64,000 bases of DNA from NCBI RefSeq assembly GCF_026262505.1, contig NC_067205.1, positions 7,068,001-7,132,000 of the forward strand, in the 5' to 3' direction. The notes beneath the pieces were generated by a model. The model worked only from the letters and a program-made list of their open reading frames with translations. It was not told the origin of the DNA and searched no databases. Position numbers and translations under genes: made by a program. Below are positions 7,838-15,843 of the stretch, in pieces. The stretch's first letter is position 1, and each line of letters starts with the position of its first letter. The DNA comes from Trichomonas vaginalis G3. Taxonomy: Eukaryota; Parabasalia; Trichomonadida; Trichomonadidae.

Positions 7838-9442
7838 TTAATGTAGCTTGAAGTTCATTATATCGGAGATATTGTGTTTATGTTCTTTATCTGCTTTTTC
7901 GGCTAATTTCTCTTCTATCTCATTTATTTCAAGTTCATGCCTACCACCACCTCCCGAAGAAGTATTTTTCTTCAGCTCTTGAAGAACGTCCACTTCGCCA
8001 TCTTTGGTGTCAATAATGAGACTTTGAGTTAAAACCTTTCCTGTCTTAATGGATGTTTGTAAAACTTCTTCTTCACCGTGTTCGGGGTCATGATCGTCAT
8101 CATATCTTGTGAAATCAGAGATGTTGTCATACATTAAGCATATCTGTCTCAAAAGTTCTGCTATTTGAAACTGGAACGAAAGATATACAGAACTTTCATC
8201 ATCTCCTAAAGTCAAGTCTGCTTTCTTAAGTATTTCTTGAATGTATGCAATGAGAACAGAGTACCTTGGAAAATATTCGAACAATATTTTATTAGCTGTT
8301 GGTTTTGGTGGTTCTTCTGGAGTTTCTGTTGGAGTTTCTGCATCTCTTGACTTCAATGCTCTTGCTCTCAAAGACCTAAATGTTAGAGCACCGGGTTTTA
8401 CAAAGGACTTTATAAATGCTTTAATAGTTCCTGGTAAGTTATTGTTAGCATTAAGTAAGTTCCTTATGCTTCCATCATGTATGTCCATAGCACTATGTAA
8501 AAAATCTATACTTTTCTTGTAGTCAGCAATAGACTGACTGTGATTTTTTAAAGATTTGTCAATACCTTTAAGCCAATCTTCATGCATGTCTGATACTGAG
8601 CCAAGAATATCATTTGCTTCCTTTAGTGTATTTTGTGCTTCTCGTAAAGTATCCAATCCCGTACGTGCATTGTTTGCTATACGTCTTACAGTATCTATTT
8701 GACTCCTTGTTTCTTGCATCCAACCAGATAAAGTTTTAATAGTATCAGAACCATTTGAAATGAGGTTCAAAGCATTTTTAACGTCATCTAAAGCTTCTTC
8801 ACCAAGTACTGCCCATATCTTTCCGATTTGGTATTGAAGAACTCCATATGAAGCAGCTGTTAAACCAGTATTTATAAGGTCCCATATCCATGATTTAGCA
8901 GTTTTTCCATCCTTTCCATCCTTTCCATCCAAACCGTTTTCGCCTTGAGGTCCTTGTATTCCTTGTATTCCTTGTATTCCTTGTATTCCTTGTGGTCCTT
9001 GAGGTCCGGTGTCACCCTTCTCTCCTTTCAGTTCATCTTTATGTTCGTTATAATATTCTAATGTCATAAGGTGTACATCATTACTGCTACCAGCAACGCC
9101 GAGAATTTGTTTCTCATTCATGACTAAATTCTTTAGGCATTTAATGTTGTCGTCAAATCGAAAGCTCTTTAACAATTCAATGAGAACATTCAGTACTTTT
9201 ACTAATGAGGCATCTACTGTTGAATTTATATATTGCACCGTTCCATCATTTATGATGGGAACCTTGCTTGTTGTAATGAATGGGTCATAAGTGTTAAAAG
9301 TATCGAAATCAATGACTTTTTTAGTTTTTCCATCGTCAATGACTAAATCATTGCCTTCAATGGTTAAAGTTGAGTTTTCGTTTACTAGTTCATGTGCTCT
9401 TCTTGCTTCATTTGTTTCATACGCATATGCAGCAATAGTCAT
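7838..9442 (-). CDS. Fibre shaft with collagen-like repeat (fossil locus)
   Basis: 534 residues. The N-terminus (MTIAAYAYE, then a strand-rich INDGTVQYINSTVDASL unit) is shared with C and may anchor to the particle. At about residues 140-180 there is a Gly-X-Y stretch (GEKGDTGPQGPQGIQGIQGI and onward) that should form a collagen triple helix, as in phage and giant-virus fibres. A long helical region and a C-terminal KADKEHKHNI linker follow. The matching gene in C (56765-58501) keeps the ends but has a quite different middle without collagen. It begins 17 bases from the divergent gene at 9460. Confidence 0.7.
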   Translation of the reverse strand: MTIAAYAYETNEARRAHELVNENSTLTIEGNDLVIDDGKTKKVIDFDTFNTYDPFITTSKVPIINDGTVQYINSTVDASLVKVLNVLIELLKSFRFDDNIKCLKNLVMNEKQILGVAGSSNDVHLMTLEYYNEHKDELKGEKGDTGPQGPQGIQGIQGIQGIQGPQGENGLDGKDGKDGKTAKSWIWDLINTGLTAASYGVLQYQIGKIWAVLGEEALDDVKNALNLISNGSDTIKTLSGWMQETRSQIDTVRRIANNARTGLDTLREAQNTLKEANDILGSVSDMHEDWLKGIDKSLKNHSQSIADYKKSIDFLHSAMDIHDGSIRNLLNANNNLPGTIKAFIKSFVKPGALTFRSLRARALKSRDAETPTETPEEPPKPTANKILFEYFPRYSVLIAYIQEILKKADLTLGDDESSVYLSFQFQIAELLRQICLMYDNISDFTRYDDDHDPEHGEEEVLQTSIKTGKVLTQSLIIDTKDGEVDVLQELKKNTSSGGGGRHELEINEIEEKLAEKADKEHKHNISDIMNFKLH

Positions 9443-9459
9443 ATTTTAATGAGAATAAA

Positions 9460-10237
9460 ATGTTGTTCTATTTGCAAAGTACAGACCCAAACGAATACGG
9501 GACAGTAAAGCTACAAACAAACTTAGGTCTTCAGAATGAAGCGCTTGCTTTCAGAGTTGTTGACTTTAATACTATTGCTTCATTCGTTATAACTGACGAA
9601 ACAGATTTCATGGAGCTTGAAATAGATGGAAAGAAGCATGAAATAAGATTTCACAATAATGTAGAATATAAGATGGAAACATTAGCTGGAGTGTTAAATG
9701 CTCTCATAAATACTACAATAAACAAGGATAACGAAAAAACTTAATGAATGTTAAACTTATTGCAGGAGTTTTGAAGTTTCAGTTATGCGAAGGAGTTTAA
9801 GTTAACACGAATGAGTCATAGAGTTCAATTGCTTCTGGGAGCAATACCATATGACATTTCCTTTGAAAAGTGTTGACAAAACGATTGAGATGAAATCTGT
9901 TCCATACGTATGTTATGGTAATTGTTTGTACGTTGAGTCAAAAATAGCTAATGTCACAGGTATTTCAGGAGTTAATAGTAAAGGTTCAGTAGAATATAAG
10001 TCTTTCTGTTATGAAGTAAATTCAATGTTCATTCCAAACGTTCCTGTCATAGTAACTCATTTAGGTAAATGGGTTCGCATTAGTCCTCATAATTTGAAAG
10101 ACATGCAATTCAGACTTGTTGACTTTCAAGGAGAGCCTGTAGAACTGAAGGCACCAGTGCGAATGACTGTTGAAGTTGACTTTTTAGAAAATATTAAATG
10201 CAACAGCTTACAAGAGAACTCAGAGCTAAAAATATAA
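9460..10237 (+). CDS. Polinton virion-type protein of unknown fold (fossil copy)
   Basis: This matches the 261-aa gene of C at 58508-59293, which is open. Features are an N-terminal QSTDPNEYGTVKLQTNLGL, many beta-strand-like segments and a C-terminus APVRMTVEVDFLENI. The strand-rich build and the terminal hydrophobic strand resemble the 12376-13257 protein, so a jelly-roll or fibre-base protein is possible. It diverges from the fibre shaft gene with a 17-base gap, hinting at joint expression. The copy is broken. Confidence 0.5.
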
Positions 10238-10437
10238 AGTATGAATGTTATGTATTAGGGTATGAACTTTGGTTGTTGCTGTTTGATGAAACAAATGAGT
10301 TAGTTATGTCAGTCAAGAGAACAGAAAAATATTGTGTTAGTGAAAACTGCACCAAGTCAATAAGATTAGGTTTGCATTATGAAGATGAGTTCGATACTGT
10401 TGAAGAAGTTTTGTATAGATATTACAAATTGCTTTAA
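10198..10437 (+). CDS. Small conserved Polinton protein (79 aa)
   Basis: Starts MQQLTRELRAKNIKYECYVL and overlaps the end of the upstream gene by 40 bases in another frame. The counterpart in C (59254-59493) differs by about one residue. It mixes a basic N-terminus with an acidic end (YEDEFDTVEEVL). No family is recognised. Its stop shares the palindrome TTAA (10434-10437) with the stop of the convergent gene. Confidence 0.55.
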   Translation: MQQLTRELRAKNIKYECYVLGYELWLLLFDETNELVMSVKRTEKYCVSENCTKSIRLGLHYEDEFDTVEEVLYRYYKLL

Positions 10438-10935
10438 TTTACTAAAACATATTTCAAACAAAGTTTATATTCTGTTGAAAGTTTTGTATATTCATTCGAA
10501 TATTTATACTTAAACTCAACTCCTGGAGTACCTGGTGTTTCAATGATGCGGATGTTACCTATTTTCATGAATATTGGAGTTTGACCACAGCATTCGATTT
10601 CAGGGTCGAGATAGTCAATGACACATTGCTTTCCTGTTATTCGTGATATAATATTTTCAAGGTCCTCCTTTGTTAGAATTATTTGGTTCTTACTTATAAG
10701 ATTTGTCAAAAGCTTCTTATCGTCTTTGAGTAAAATTGTTTGGTATAAACTGAAGAAGGTAATGGTCTACGTTATCTGAAGGATTTGTTTGAACATTTGT
10801 GTAAGGGTTGTCGTTGGCTTCTCTTGAAAGAACTTGGTCCAGTGGTGGATACTCTAACTTAACATCTGATGTAGCGTTAGCGTTTGAAGCTGTGTTTAAA
10901 TTCACCGACTTAAGTTCTGGTTCTTTTTCTTTCAA
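10434..10935 (-). CDS. Conserved Polinton protein of unknown function (fossil copy)
   Basis: Matches the 204-aa gene of C at 59490-60104. The first half is low in structure and rich in Asn, Ser and Thr. The second half contains ISKNQIILTKEDLENIISRI and a cysteine-bearing EIECCGQTPIFMKIGNIRII stretch followed by beta strands. It is not recognised; a scaffold or capsid-associated role is only a guess from its place among virion genes. The copy here is broken. Confidence 0.5.
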
Positions 10936-11032
10936 ACACTCTGAACTATAGTTCTTTATGACAATATTGTTTGTCGTTCGTGAGTCAACATTTGATGTTG
11001 GTTCAATTGGAACATTAACGGCACCAGCTAAG

Positions 11033-11476
11033 ATGGATTTGCTTCTCAGTTCATATAGAATAAAAACCTTTTATATGTATGAAATGAACAATATACTCGA
11101 CAAGGGTTTGAATGTAAAGCTAACGAATGAAAATATTGTTGAATTCACTGAGACAGGAGCTGTGTATAAAGATGTAGAACTACAGAACAAAAGAGCTAAG
11201 GGAAGAAGCAGGAACATGAACAAAGGGTGGAAGCCTATAAAAATTTATGTCAATGATGGCTCAGGAGGTTCAAACATAAAGTATGCAGAAAGTTATAGAG
11301 TTTATGCTCTCAAAGGTGAAAAGCCTTCATTTAAGAACAGCTATTCTAACGCATATCCTCAAAAGCTAACGGATGGGGAAGTGGATGATATGAATGACAG
11401 CAAAAATATTAACAGAAATGGCGACAGAGATGCATGGAATTTGTTTACCATCAGTCAATTAAAGCATAAGATTTAA
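11033..11476 (+). CDS. Conserved Polinton protein of unknown function (about 148 aa)
   Basis: I start this at MDLLLSSYRIKTF because the upstream codons overlap the divergent neighbour and carry no extra conservation beyond it. The product has a polar mixed body with KRAKGRSRNMNKGWKPIKI (basic) and a glycine-rich NDGSGGSNIKYAESYRVYAL strand. The C copy is 60088-60531. No family is recognised. It converges on the packaging ATPase, and the two 3' ends overlap. Confidence 0.5.
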   Translation: MDLLLSSYRIKTFYMYEMNNILDKGLNVKLTNENIVEFTETGAVYKDVELQNKRAKGRSRNMNKGWKPIKIYVNDGSGGSNIKYAESYRVYALKGEKPSFKNSYSNAYPQKLTDGEVDDMNDSKNINRNGDRDAWNLFTISQLKHKI

Positions 11477-12359
11477 AACAATGTTGGTCGTTCCCATGGA
11501 ATATTTTGACTTTAATGGTATTAGTCATGATATGAATCTCAAGGTATGAACGAGGAGAGATGAGAGACTTATATGCTTCCCAAATTTCTTCAAAAGGTAA
11601 TGTTATACCTGACTGTTTCCAAATGAGTTCAATATCATAGCGTGAGAAACCTTGAAAGATAACGAAGTCAGTTATGAGACGTTTTATGTTTAAAGCAAGG
11701 AAACGCCATGTTTGCATAAGTATTGCTACAGTTAAATGGTAATGTCTGACTTTAGTTATGATGTTAGCTAATGGTGAGTCAGGCTTTGACACTAAACCTT
11801 TTCCGGCGAAGTCGTCACAAACGAGCAGAGTGTTTGAAGGATACTTTTTGAAGGGGTATTTTGAAAGTTTTGATAGAATGTAGTTTGTAAGTCGTTTCAT
11901 ATCGTAAACTCCTGAGTATTGACGTAAGTGGTGTTTGTCAATAATTCTTTCCATCTCCTCAGAAGTCTTTTGCATTCCTGACTGTATGAACTCTACAATA
12001 GCATAATATTTTCTCTTACGTCGAATGTAACGTTGAAGAAATTCAATGAGTTCGCTATCTGGAACTTTAACGACAGATGCTTGAACTTTACTCATGAATG
12101 TTTTCGCTGTTGAATCCATAGAGTCTGAAGTTGCTGATATAATGATTTGGTCATAGTAAGAGTCGTTTCCTAAACGCTCTGTTATGAGTATATGACGAAT
12201 GAGGTTAAATGTCTTACCTGAACCCGTCTTTCCACAATAGAAATACACACCATTTGAACAGAATTCATAATCTTTGCTGAAAGGAAGAATAAGAGAAGAG
12301 TTAAGTTTGTCTGTAGTTTCATTCATGTCTTCATCTACATCATGTATTAAATGCTTCAT
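11451..12359 (-). CDS. FtsK/HerA-type genome-packaging ATPase
   Basis: 302 residues, the usual size of Polinton and adenovirus-like packaging ATPases. Walker A is GKTGSGKTFN near residue 43; Walker B is TLLVCDDFAGKG near residue 195. A glutamine-containing motif AILMQTWRFLALNIKRLITD fits the sensor region of the family. Such ATPases pump DNA into capsids. The 5' end faces the divergent 12376 gene across 16 bases. The C copy (60528-61415) is nearly identical. It reads open in this window but belongs to an otherwise broken element. Confidence 0.85.
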   Translation of the reverse strand: MKHLIHDVDEDMNETTDKLNSSLILPFSKDYEFCSNGVYFYCGKTGSGKTFNLIRHILITERLGNDSYYDQIIISATSDSMDSTAKTFMSKVQASVVKVPDSELIEFLQRYIRRKRKYYAIVEFIQSGMQKTSEEMERIIDKHHLRQYSGVYDMKRLTNYILSKLSKYPFKKYPSNTLLVCDDFAGKGLVSKPDSPLANIITKVRHYHLTVAILMQTWRFLALNIKRLITDFVIFQGFSRYDIELIWKQSGITLPFEEIWEAYKSLISPRSYLEIHIMTNTIKVKIFHGNDQHCFKSYALID

Positions 12360-12375
12360 TTTATCTCCATTAAAA

Positions 12376-13257
12376 ATGCAAGTCAGAAATATTCAGAACA
12401 TAGCACCGAGTCTAACTGACAAGAGTATAAAGATATACTATGAACACGTTATGATGAAACCAACCAAAATTCAAGAAAGTCAGTATACTTATGAATATCC
12501 AAGACACTGGGTAGAGTATGTAGGAGGTGAGAAAGCTATTGAAATCAGACAGGTTCGAAGTATTCCAGCAGGAAGAACAATATTATTGAAGAACTTTAAT
12601 GTTTTGAGATATAATGATGAAACAAAGAAGCAAGATAGTTTTCCTGTTGCTGTGTATGTGAACTTAGATACAGGAGATGACATGAAAGTTTTTAACACAA
12701 AGCTTCAAACGGTATTGAAAGAACAACTTATAGCAGAAGGACACCCATTACCTTCAGAAGTTACCATAGCATATAATTTTGAAACAAATGCAATAGATTT
12801 TAAAATCGTCTCTGCAAAGAAGTCAGGTTTTACATTTAATGAAGCAGATGTATATTCGAATGAAAACTTCAAAGCTATTGCATGGTTAGATAATGACGAT
12901 TGCTTTAAGAAAATATTTAAATTCAGTGACTCAAAGATGTCAATAGATGACCTTCGTGGAATGTTACCATCGACGTTTACAGTTGAAGGTTCAGCAGGAT
13001 TGCTTACAAGATTGTCAATTGGTGGCGTTTGGTCTCGTGAGAACATTGTTATAAAATCCAGTATAAGTGAATTTGCTGAAGAATCTATATTATGTCTTTC
13101 AAACTACATGTATTCGCCACCGAAGCATTATAGTATAACAAACTTTGTCAGTAAGTTTAACATAAGACTTGTCGAACCTTCTTCAATGAAAGATGTTGTG
13201 CTACCTAAAGATGGAAAGGATGGACTCATTATTGAGATGATTTTAATTGCATACTAA
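12376..13257 (+). CDS. Candidate minor-capsid or virion protein (293 aa)
   Basis: Starts MQVRNIQNIAPSLTDKSIKI; I prefer this Met because everything upstream is the antisense of the ATPase gene. The product is strand-rich and ends DVVLPKDGKDGLIIEMILIAY. This C-terminal pattern (prolines, KDG-KDGL, then hydrophobic strand) also occurs in the 45712-46567 region of C (PDHKDCLYIEAQLL). The shared ending suggests two related virion proteins, perhaps penton-like. The C copy is 61432-62313. Role inferred from pattern and neighbourhood. Confidence 0.5.
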   Translation: MQVRNIQNIAPSLTDKSIKIYYEHVMMKPTKIQESQYTYEYPRHWVEYVGGEKAIEIRQVRSIPAGRTILLKNFNVLRYNDETKKQDSFPVAVYVNLDTGDDMKVFNTKLQTVLKEQLIAEGHPLPSEVTIAYNFETNAIDFKIVSAKKSGFTFNEADVYSNENFKAIAWLDNDDCFKKIFKFSDSKMSIDDLRGMLPSTFTVEGSAGLLTRLSIGGVWSRENIVIKSSISEFAEESILCLSNYMYSPPKHYSITNFVSKFNIRLVEPSSMKDVVLPKDGKDGLIIEMILIAY

Positions 13258-13482
13258 ATGAGCTTGTTCTTGAAGGTCATTCATGATGAAATAACTGTTG
13301 TAGAAGATGTTAGCAATTGTTCAGACATTTTGAAGCGAATAGATGAGATAAGAAAGAAGTTAGATAGACCGCAAAGCGGTGAGGGCGAAGCCCGTGAGAA
13401 CGCTTATGTTTCATTGACTTTCTCCAGTAACGAGAACTTTTATGAGATAATATTGAAGAGAGATGATTTTAATATGGGGTAA
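13258..13482 (+). CDS. Small Polinton protein with an in-frame paired-hairpin insertion (74 aa)
   Basis: Begins directly after the stop of the previous gene: TAA is followed at once by ATG. Residues around 40-50 (RPQSGEGEAREN) are encoded by a GC-rich pair of hairpins at 13369-13398, out of character with the AT-rich gene. The rest is a short helix plus a beta hairpin (YVSLTFSSNENFYEIILKRD). The C copy (62314-62538) has the same insertion. No family is recognised. Confidence 0.55.
   Translation: MSLFLKVIHDEITVVEDVSNCSDILKRIDEIRKKLDRPQSGEGEARENAYVSLTFSSNENFYEIILKRDDFNMG
13369..13398 (+). repeat. GC-rich paired-hairpin micro-insertion
   Basis: CCGC-AAA-GCGG followed by GAG and then GGGC-GAA-GCCC: two small hairpins side by side, in frame in the 74-aa gene. 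Related strings are at 33438-33466, 37884-37911, 50372-50401 and 62425-62454. Weaker ones are at 4960-4970 and 54139-54162. Confidence 0.7.
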
Positions 13483-14010
13483 ATGGTAGCTTGGGCAGCT
13501 TTAGGCGCAATGGGAACAAAAGCATTAGCATTTGGAGCAAAAGCACTTGGAGCTTATGACGCAGTAAATAAAATGAGTGGAGGAAGGGTTTCGAAGACAT
13601 TAGATGCAAATAAAGGAAAGATTGGAGGCTGGGTTGCAAAGAAGTTAAGATTAAATAAAATAGGGCTCATAAATAAAGCATCCAATTTGGTTGCGACTGA
13701 GTCAGAAAATGCTTTAGGAAAGGACGATGAGTTTGCAAAACACGCAAAAGACTTTAATGACCAGATGAAAGGTGAAACAATGCATTTAAATAGAGTCGAT
13801 GGAACTAAAGAAAATGTTTCTTCTCCACCAGCGGTTTATCCATACGGACCTTATGGAATGTATGGAAACCCTTATGAACGACCATTTGACCCATTGACTG
13901 GTGGAAGTAATTGGTATCATTATGGACGAAGAAGAAAGACAGTCAAGTTGGAGACAGACGTGAAGAAAGCAACTAAAAAGAAACCAAGGAAGAGAGTTAT
14001 AAAGCAATGA
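13483..14010 (+). CDS. Small basic virion-type protein (175 aa)
   Basis: Abuts the previous stop (TAAATG). The N-terminus, MVAWAALGAMGTKALAFGAK, is Ala/Gly-rich and hydrophobic. The middle contains YPYGPYGMYGNPYERP, and the C-terminus is strongly basic (KKATKKKPRKRVIKQ). A hydrophobic head plus basic tail recalls membrane-active or DNA-condensing minor proteins of adenovirus-like particles, but no homology is claimed. The C copy at 62539-63066 is almost the same, and its last codons fall inside the terminal repeat. Confidence 0.55.
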   Translation: MVAWAALGAMGTKALAFGAKALGAYDAVNKMSGGRVSKTLDANKGKIGGWVAKKLRLNKIGLINKASNLVATESENALGKDDEFAKHAKDFNDQMKGETMHLNRVDGTKENVSSPPAVYPYGPYGMYGNPYERPFDPLTGGSNWYHYGRRRKTVKLETDVKKATKKKPRKRVIKQ

Positions 14011-14018
14011 ATTCAACA

Positions 14019-14067
14019 GGGTGAAAAAACAGGTGAAAAAAGAGGTGAGATCTCACCACTTCACCTA
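14019..14067. repeat. GGTGAGATCTCACC palindrome array
   Basis: Several GGTGAAAAA repeats, then a perfect 14-base palindrome GGTGAGATCTCACC, then ACTTCACC. It lies downstream of the 175-aa gene. Confidence 0.5.
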
Positions 14068-14154
14068 AATTTATTTTTGTGCTATGTTTTCATACGTGTG
14101 AGGGTGGTGATATCATTAATTTTTAAGTTTATTTTTTATTTTATTTTTATGTAA

Positions 14155-14475
14155 ATGACGAAAACTATTGAGATAACAAACTACAACGGTCATGAGTTCA
14201 AGAATTTGTTCTTCGTTCCTCGTGAAAATACATTCTATCAGATACGAGGGAGAAAGGGTAAAGTTAGTTTGAGCGTTTATGAAGGAATGAAGAATGGAAA
14301 GTTTATACAAGCATACGATACAAACGGTAAACGTGTTTCATTAGCTTTGTCAAAACTTACTAACATTTATTTTGACAGTGACTTTGACGATTGGAGCGAC
14401 AGCAGCGATACTGAAGAATATGAACTATTGTGTGAAGCACAGCAATGGGAAGAGTTGCAATACTTTTGTAAATGA
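14155..14475 (+). CDS. Terminal-repeat protein, diverged form (106 aa)
   Basis: Lies in the terminal region of element A where C has its repeat-encoded 94-aa gene. The two products align in outline: MTKTIEI...NGHEFKNLFFVPREN...FYQI versus MTEQKQLIRIPQYNKHTFKH...FFLPEHNMFFQI. Each has an acidic end. The A form is clearly diverged although the sequence just upstream (to about 14150) is the same in both elements. Function unknown; position at the termini suggests a link to end recognition or replication, which is speculation. Confidence 0.55.
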   Translation: MTKTIEITNYNGHEFKNLFFVPRENTFYQIRGRKGKVSLSVYEGMKNGKFIQAYDTNGKRVSLALSKLTNIYFDSDFDDWSDSSDTEEYELLCEAQQWEELQYFCK

Positions 14476-14618
14476 GAACGTTTATTTTTTACAGTAGTGA
14501 AGTCGTTTGTGAAAACGTTAGTGAGGTGAAGTGGTTGGCGGCTTTATAAATATTTAAGGTTAAGTTGGTGTTTGTGTTGTAAAATATACGTTAACGGTTT
14601 TGTAAAGTGTCAAAACAG

Positions 14619-14663
14619 CTAAGTGGTGTATGGAGGCGCGCAGTGCCTCTGTACACGACTTAG
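14619..14663. repeat. Terminal hairpin of Polinton A
   Basis: Stem segments CTAAG / CTTAG, GTGTA / TACAC and GGAGGC / GCCTC surround a loop that includes GCAGT. It lies 11 bases from the element end. Element C has a hairpin at the same distance with a different stem sequence but the same pairing (63570-63616). Confidence 0.65.
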
Positions 14664-14674
14664 GTATACTAACT

Positions 14675-14796
14675 TTTGCATCTATCATTTACAAATACTC
14701 TCATATGGTTAACTTCGCAATCGAAACCGCTCGGACCGAAATCTAAATTTTTGACGATGATTTTTGATAAAATTACAGTTTGTTCGAAGTAAAATG
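14675..14796. other. Flank between Polinton A and the ankyrin fragment
   Basis: AT-rich host-type sequence with no gene I can support. It should contain the right target-site duplication of A next to 14674, but the left one is outside the window. Confidence 0.3.
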
Positions 14797-15045
14797 TCAG
14801 CATAGGATGTCTTTCGAATGATGAAATTCAACAAATCTAAATGCAATGTTTTTGTTCTTTTTGATGAAATTCTTAAAATCTTCTTTGTTCTTGCATTTTG
14901 ATATTTTGCTAACTGATCTATCTAATTCGCTTAATATCTCTCGAATTTCATCATTGCTACTATAGTCTAAAGCAGTTTTACCATCTTTGTCTTTAGTCAA
15001 AACTGCACCATATTTCACGAATTCTTTTACGATATAATTCGATGT
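14797..15045 (-). pseudogene. Ankyrin-repeat gene 3' fragment
   Basis: The minus-strand reading SNYIVKEFVKYGAVLTKDKD then GKTALDYSSNDEI fits an ankyrin repeat (two helices, GA turn, D-x-x-GKTAL). It is followed by a lysine-rich tail and a stop at 14797. Trichomonads have very many ankyrin genes. Upstream, the frame runs into MULE sequence near 15045, so only the end of a host gene is left. It may have been cut by the MULE or by Polinton A. Confidence 0.5.
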
Positions 15046-15843
15046 GCTTACATGTGCATGAATATTGTGAATCTGACATAATTTTTACGCAATATGTATA
15101 GCGACCAAAAGTTGCATAATATAATTCTTGAATTGGATCATATAAGACCGAGCTAAACATATCTGAATGTTTCAAAGTTTCATTTAGATTTTTGATAATA
15201 TTATCTGATTTAAAATCACCTGTTAAAACATTTTTAACAAGATTGAATTCATGTTCAATGAGACGGATAATTAGTTCGGCGGGTTCATATGTATCCCATT
15301 TATCTTTAATTTCGGCATTAAGGGATTCAATAAGAGATGTTGTGAGTATGCCAGCTGTGTAGTCAGCGAATCCTTCAAATGGGTTAATACTATCTAAGTA
15401 CTTAAAGAGATCCTGATTATTTTCGCGGTTTGGATATTCCTCTTGTAAACGAGTTTCTAACTTTTTAATCAAGTCAATTCGTTTTTGAGGATGGTCTGCG
15501 TAAGCGACTTCAACAATTTCGGAATAGACATTGATGTATTCCCTTTTTGTTGCAAAATGACGTAAGCAAAATTTATGATCGCAAGAAAAGCCTGATTCTC
15601 TAACAGCAGCTATAATTGCCGGACCTTGATCGGAATAAATATTCTTGAATCTGCTTGGTGGAATAAAAGATTTCAATTTAGTGAGCATATCCTTAATTGT
15701 TATCGTATTTTCACTAACAGACCATGCAAATGCAATAGGGATAAGTCTATTATTTGGTGCAGGTGTACCAATAATGAGTAAGTTTCCTTTTTTAATACAA
15801 AATAAAAACGTTCCATCAATTTGAATTATTCCGCAAAAAGCTT

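Larger units (their letters stand above)
1..14674. mobile_element. Polinton/Maverick element A (right-hand part)
   Basis: This is the right-hand part of a Polinton; the left part lies outside the window. It ends at 14674 with TATACTAACT, the same terminal bases as element C, in keeping with the AG...CT ends of the family. Recognisable parts are polymerase B (start of the gene only), KilA-N proteins, an rve integrase, a tail-fibre-like locus, a packaging ATPase and small packed genes. The order matches 49-63.6 kb of element C, and most shared genes look nearly identical. It is broken, with roughly five interrupted genes in the visible part. The close match to C suggests both are young compared with B1. 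Confidence 0.9.

Noticed and set aside
9460-13482. An adenovirus-type cysteine protease, expected in many Polintons
   Set aside because: None of the small genes in A or C shows a convincing His-Asp/Glu-Cys arrangement; I leave them as unknown.
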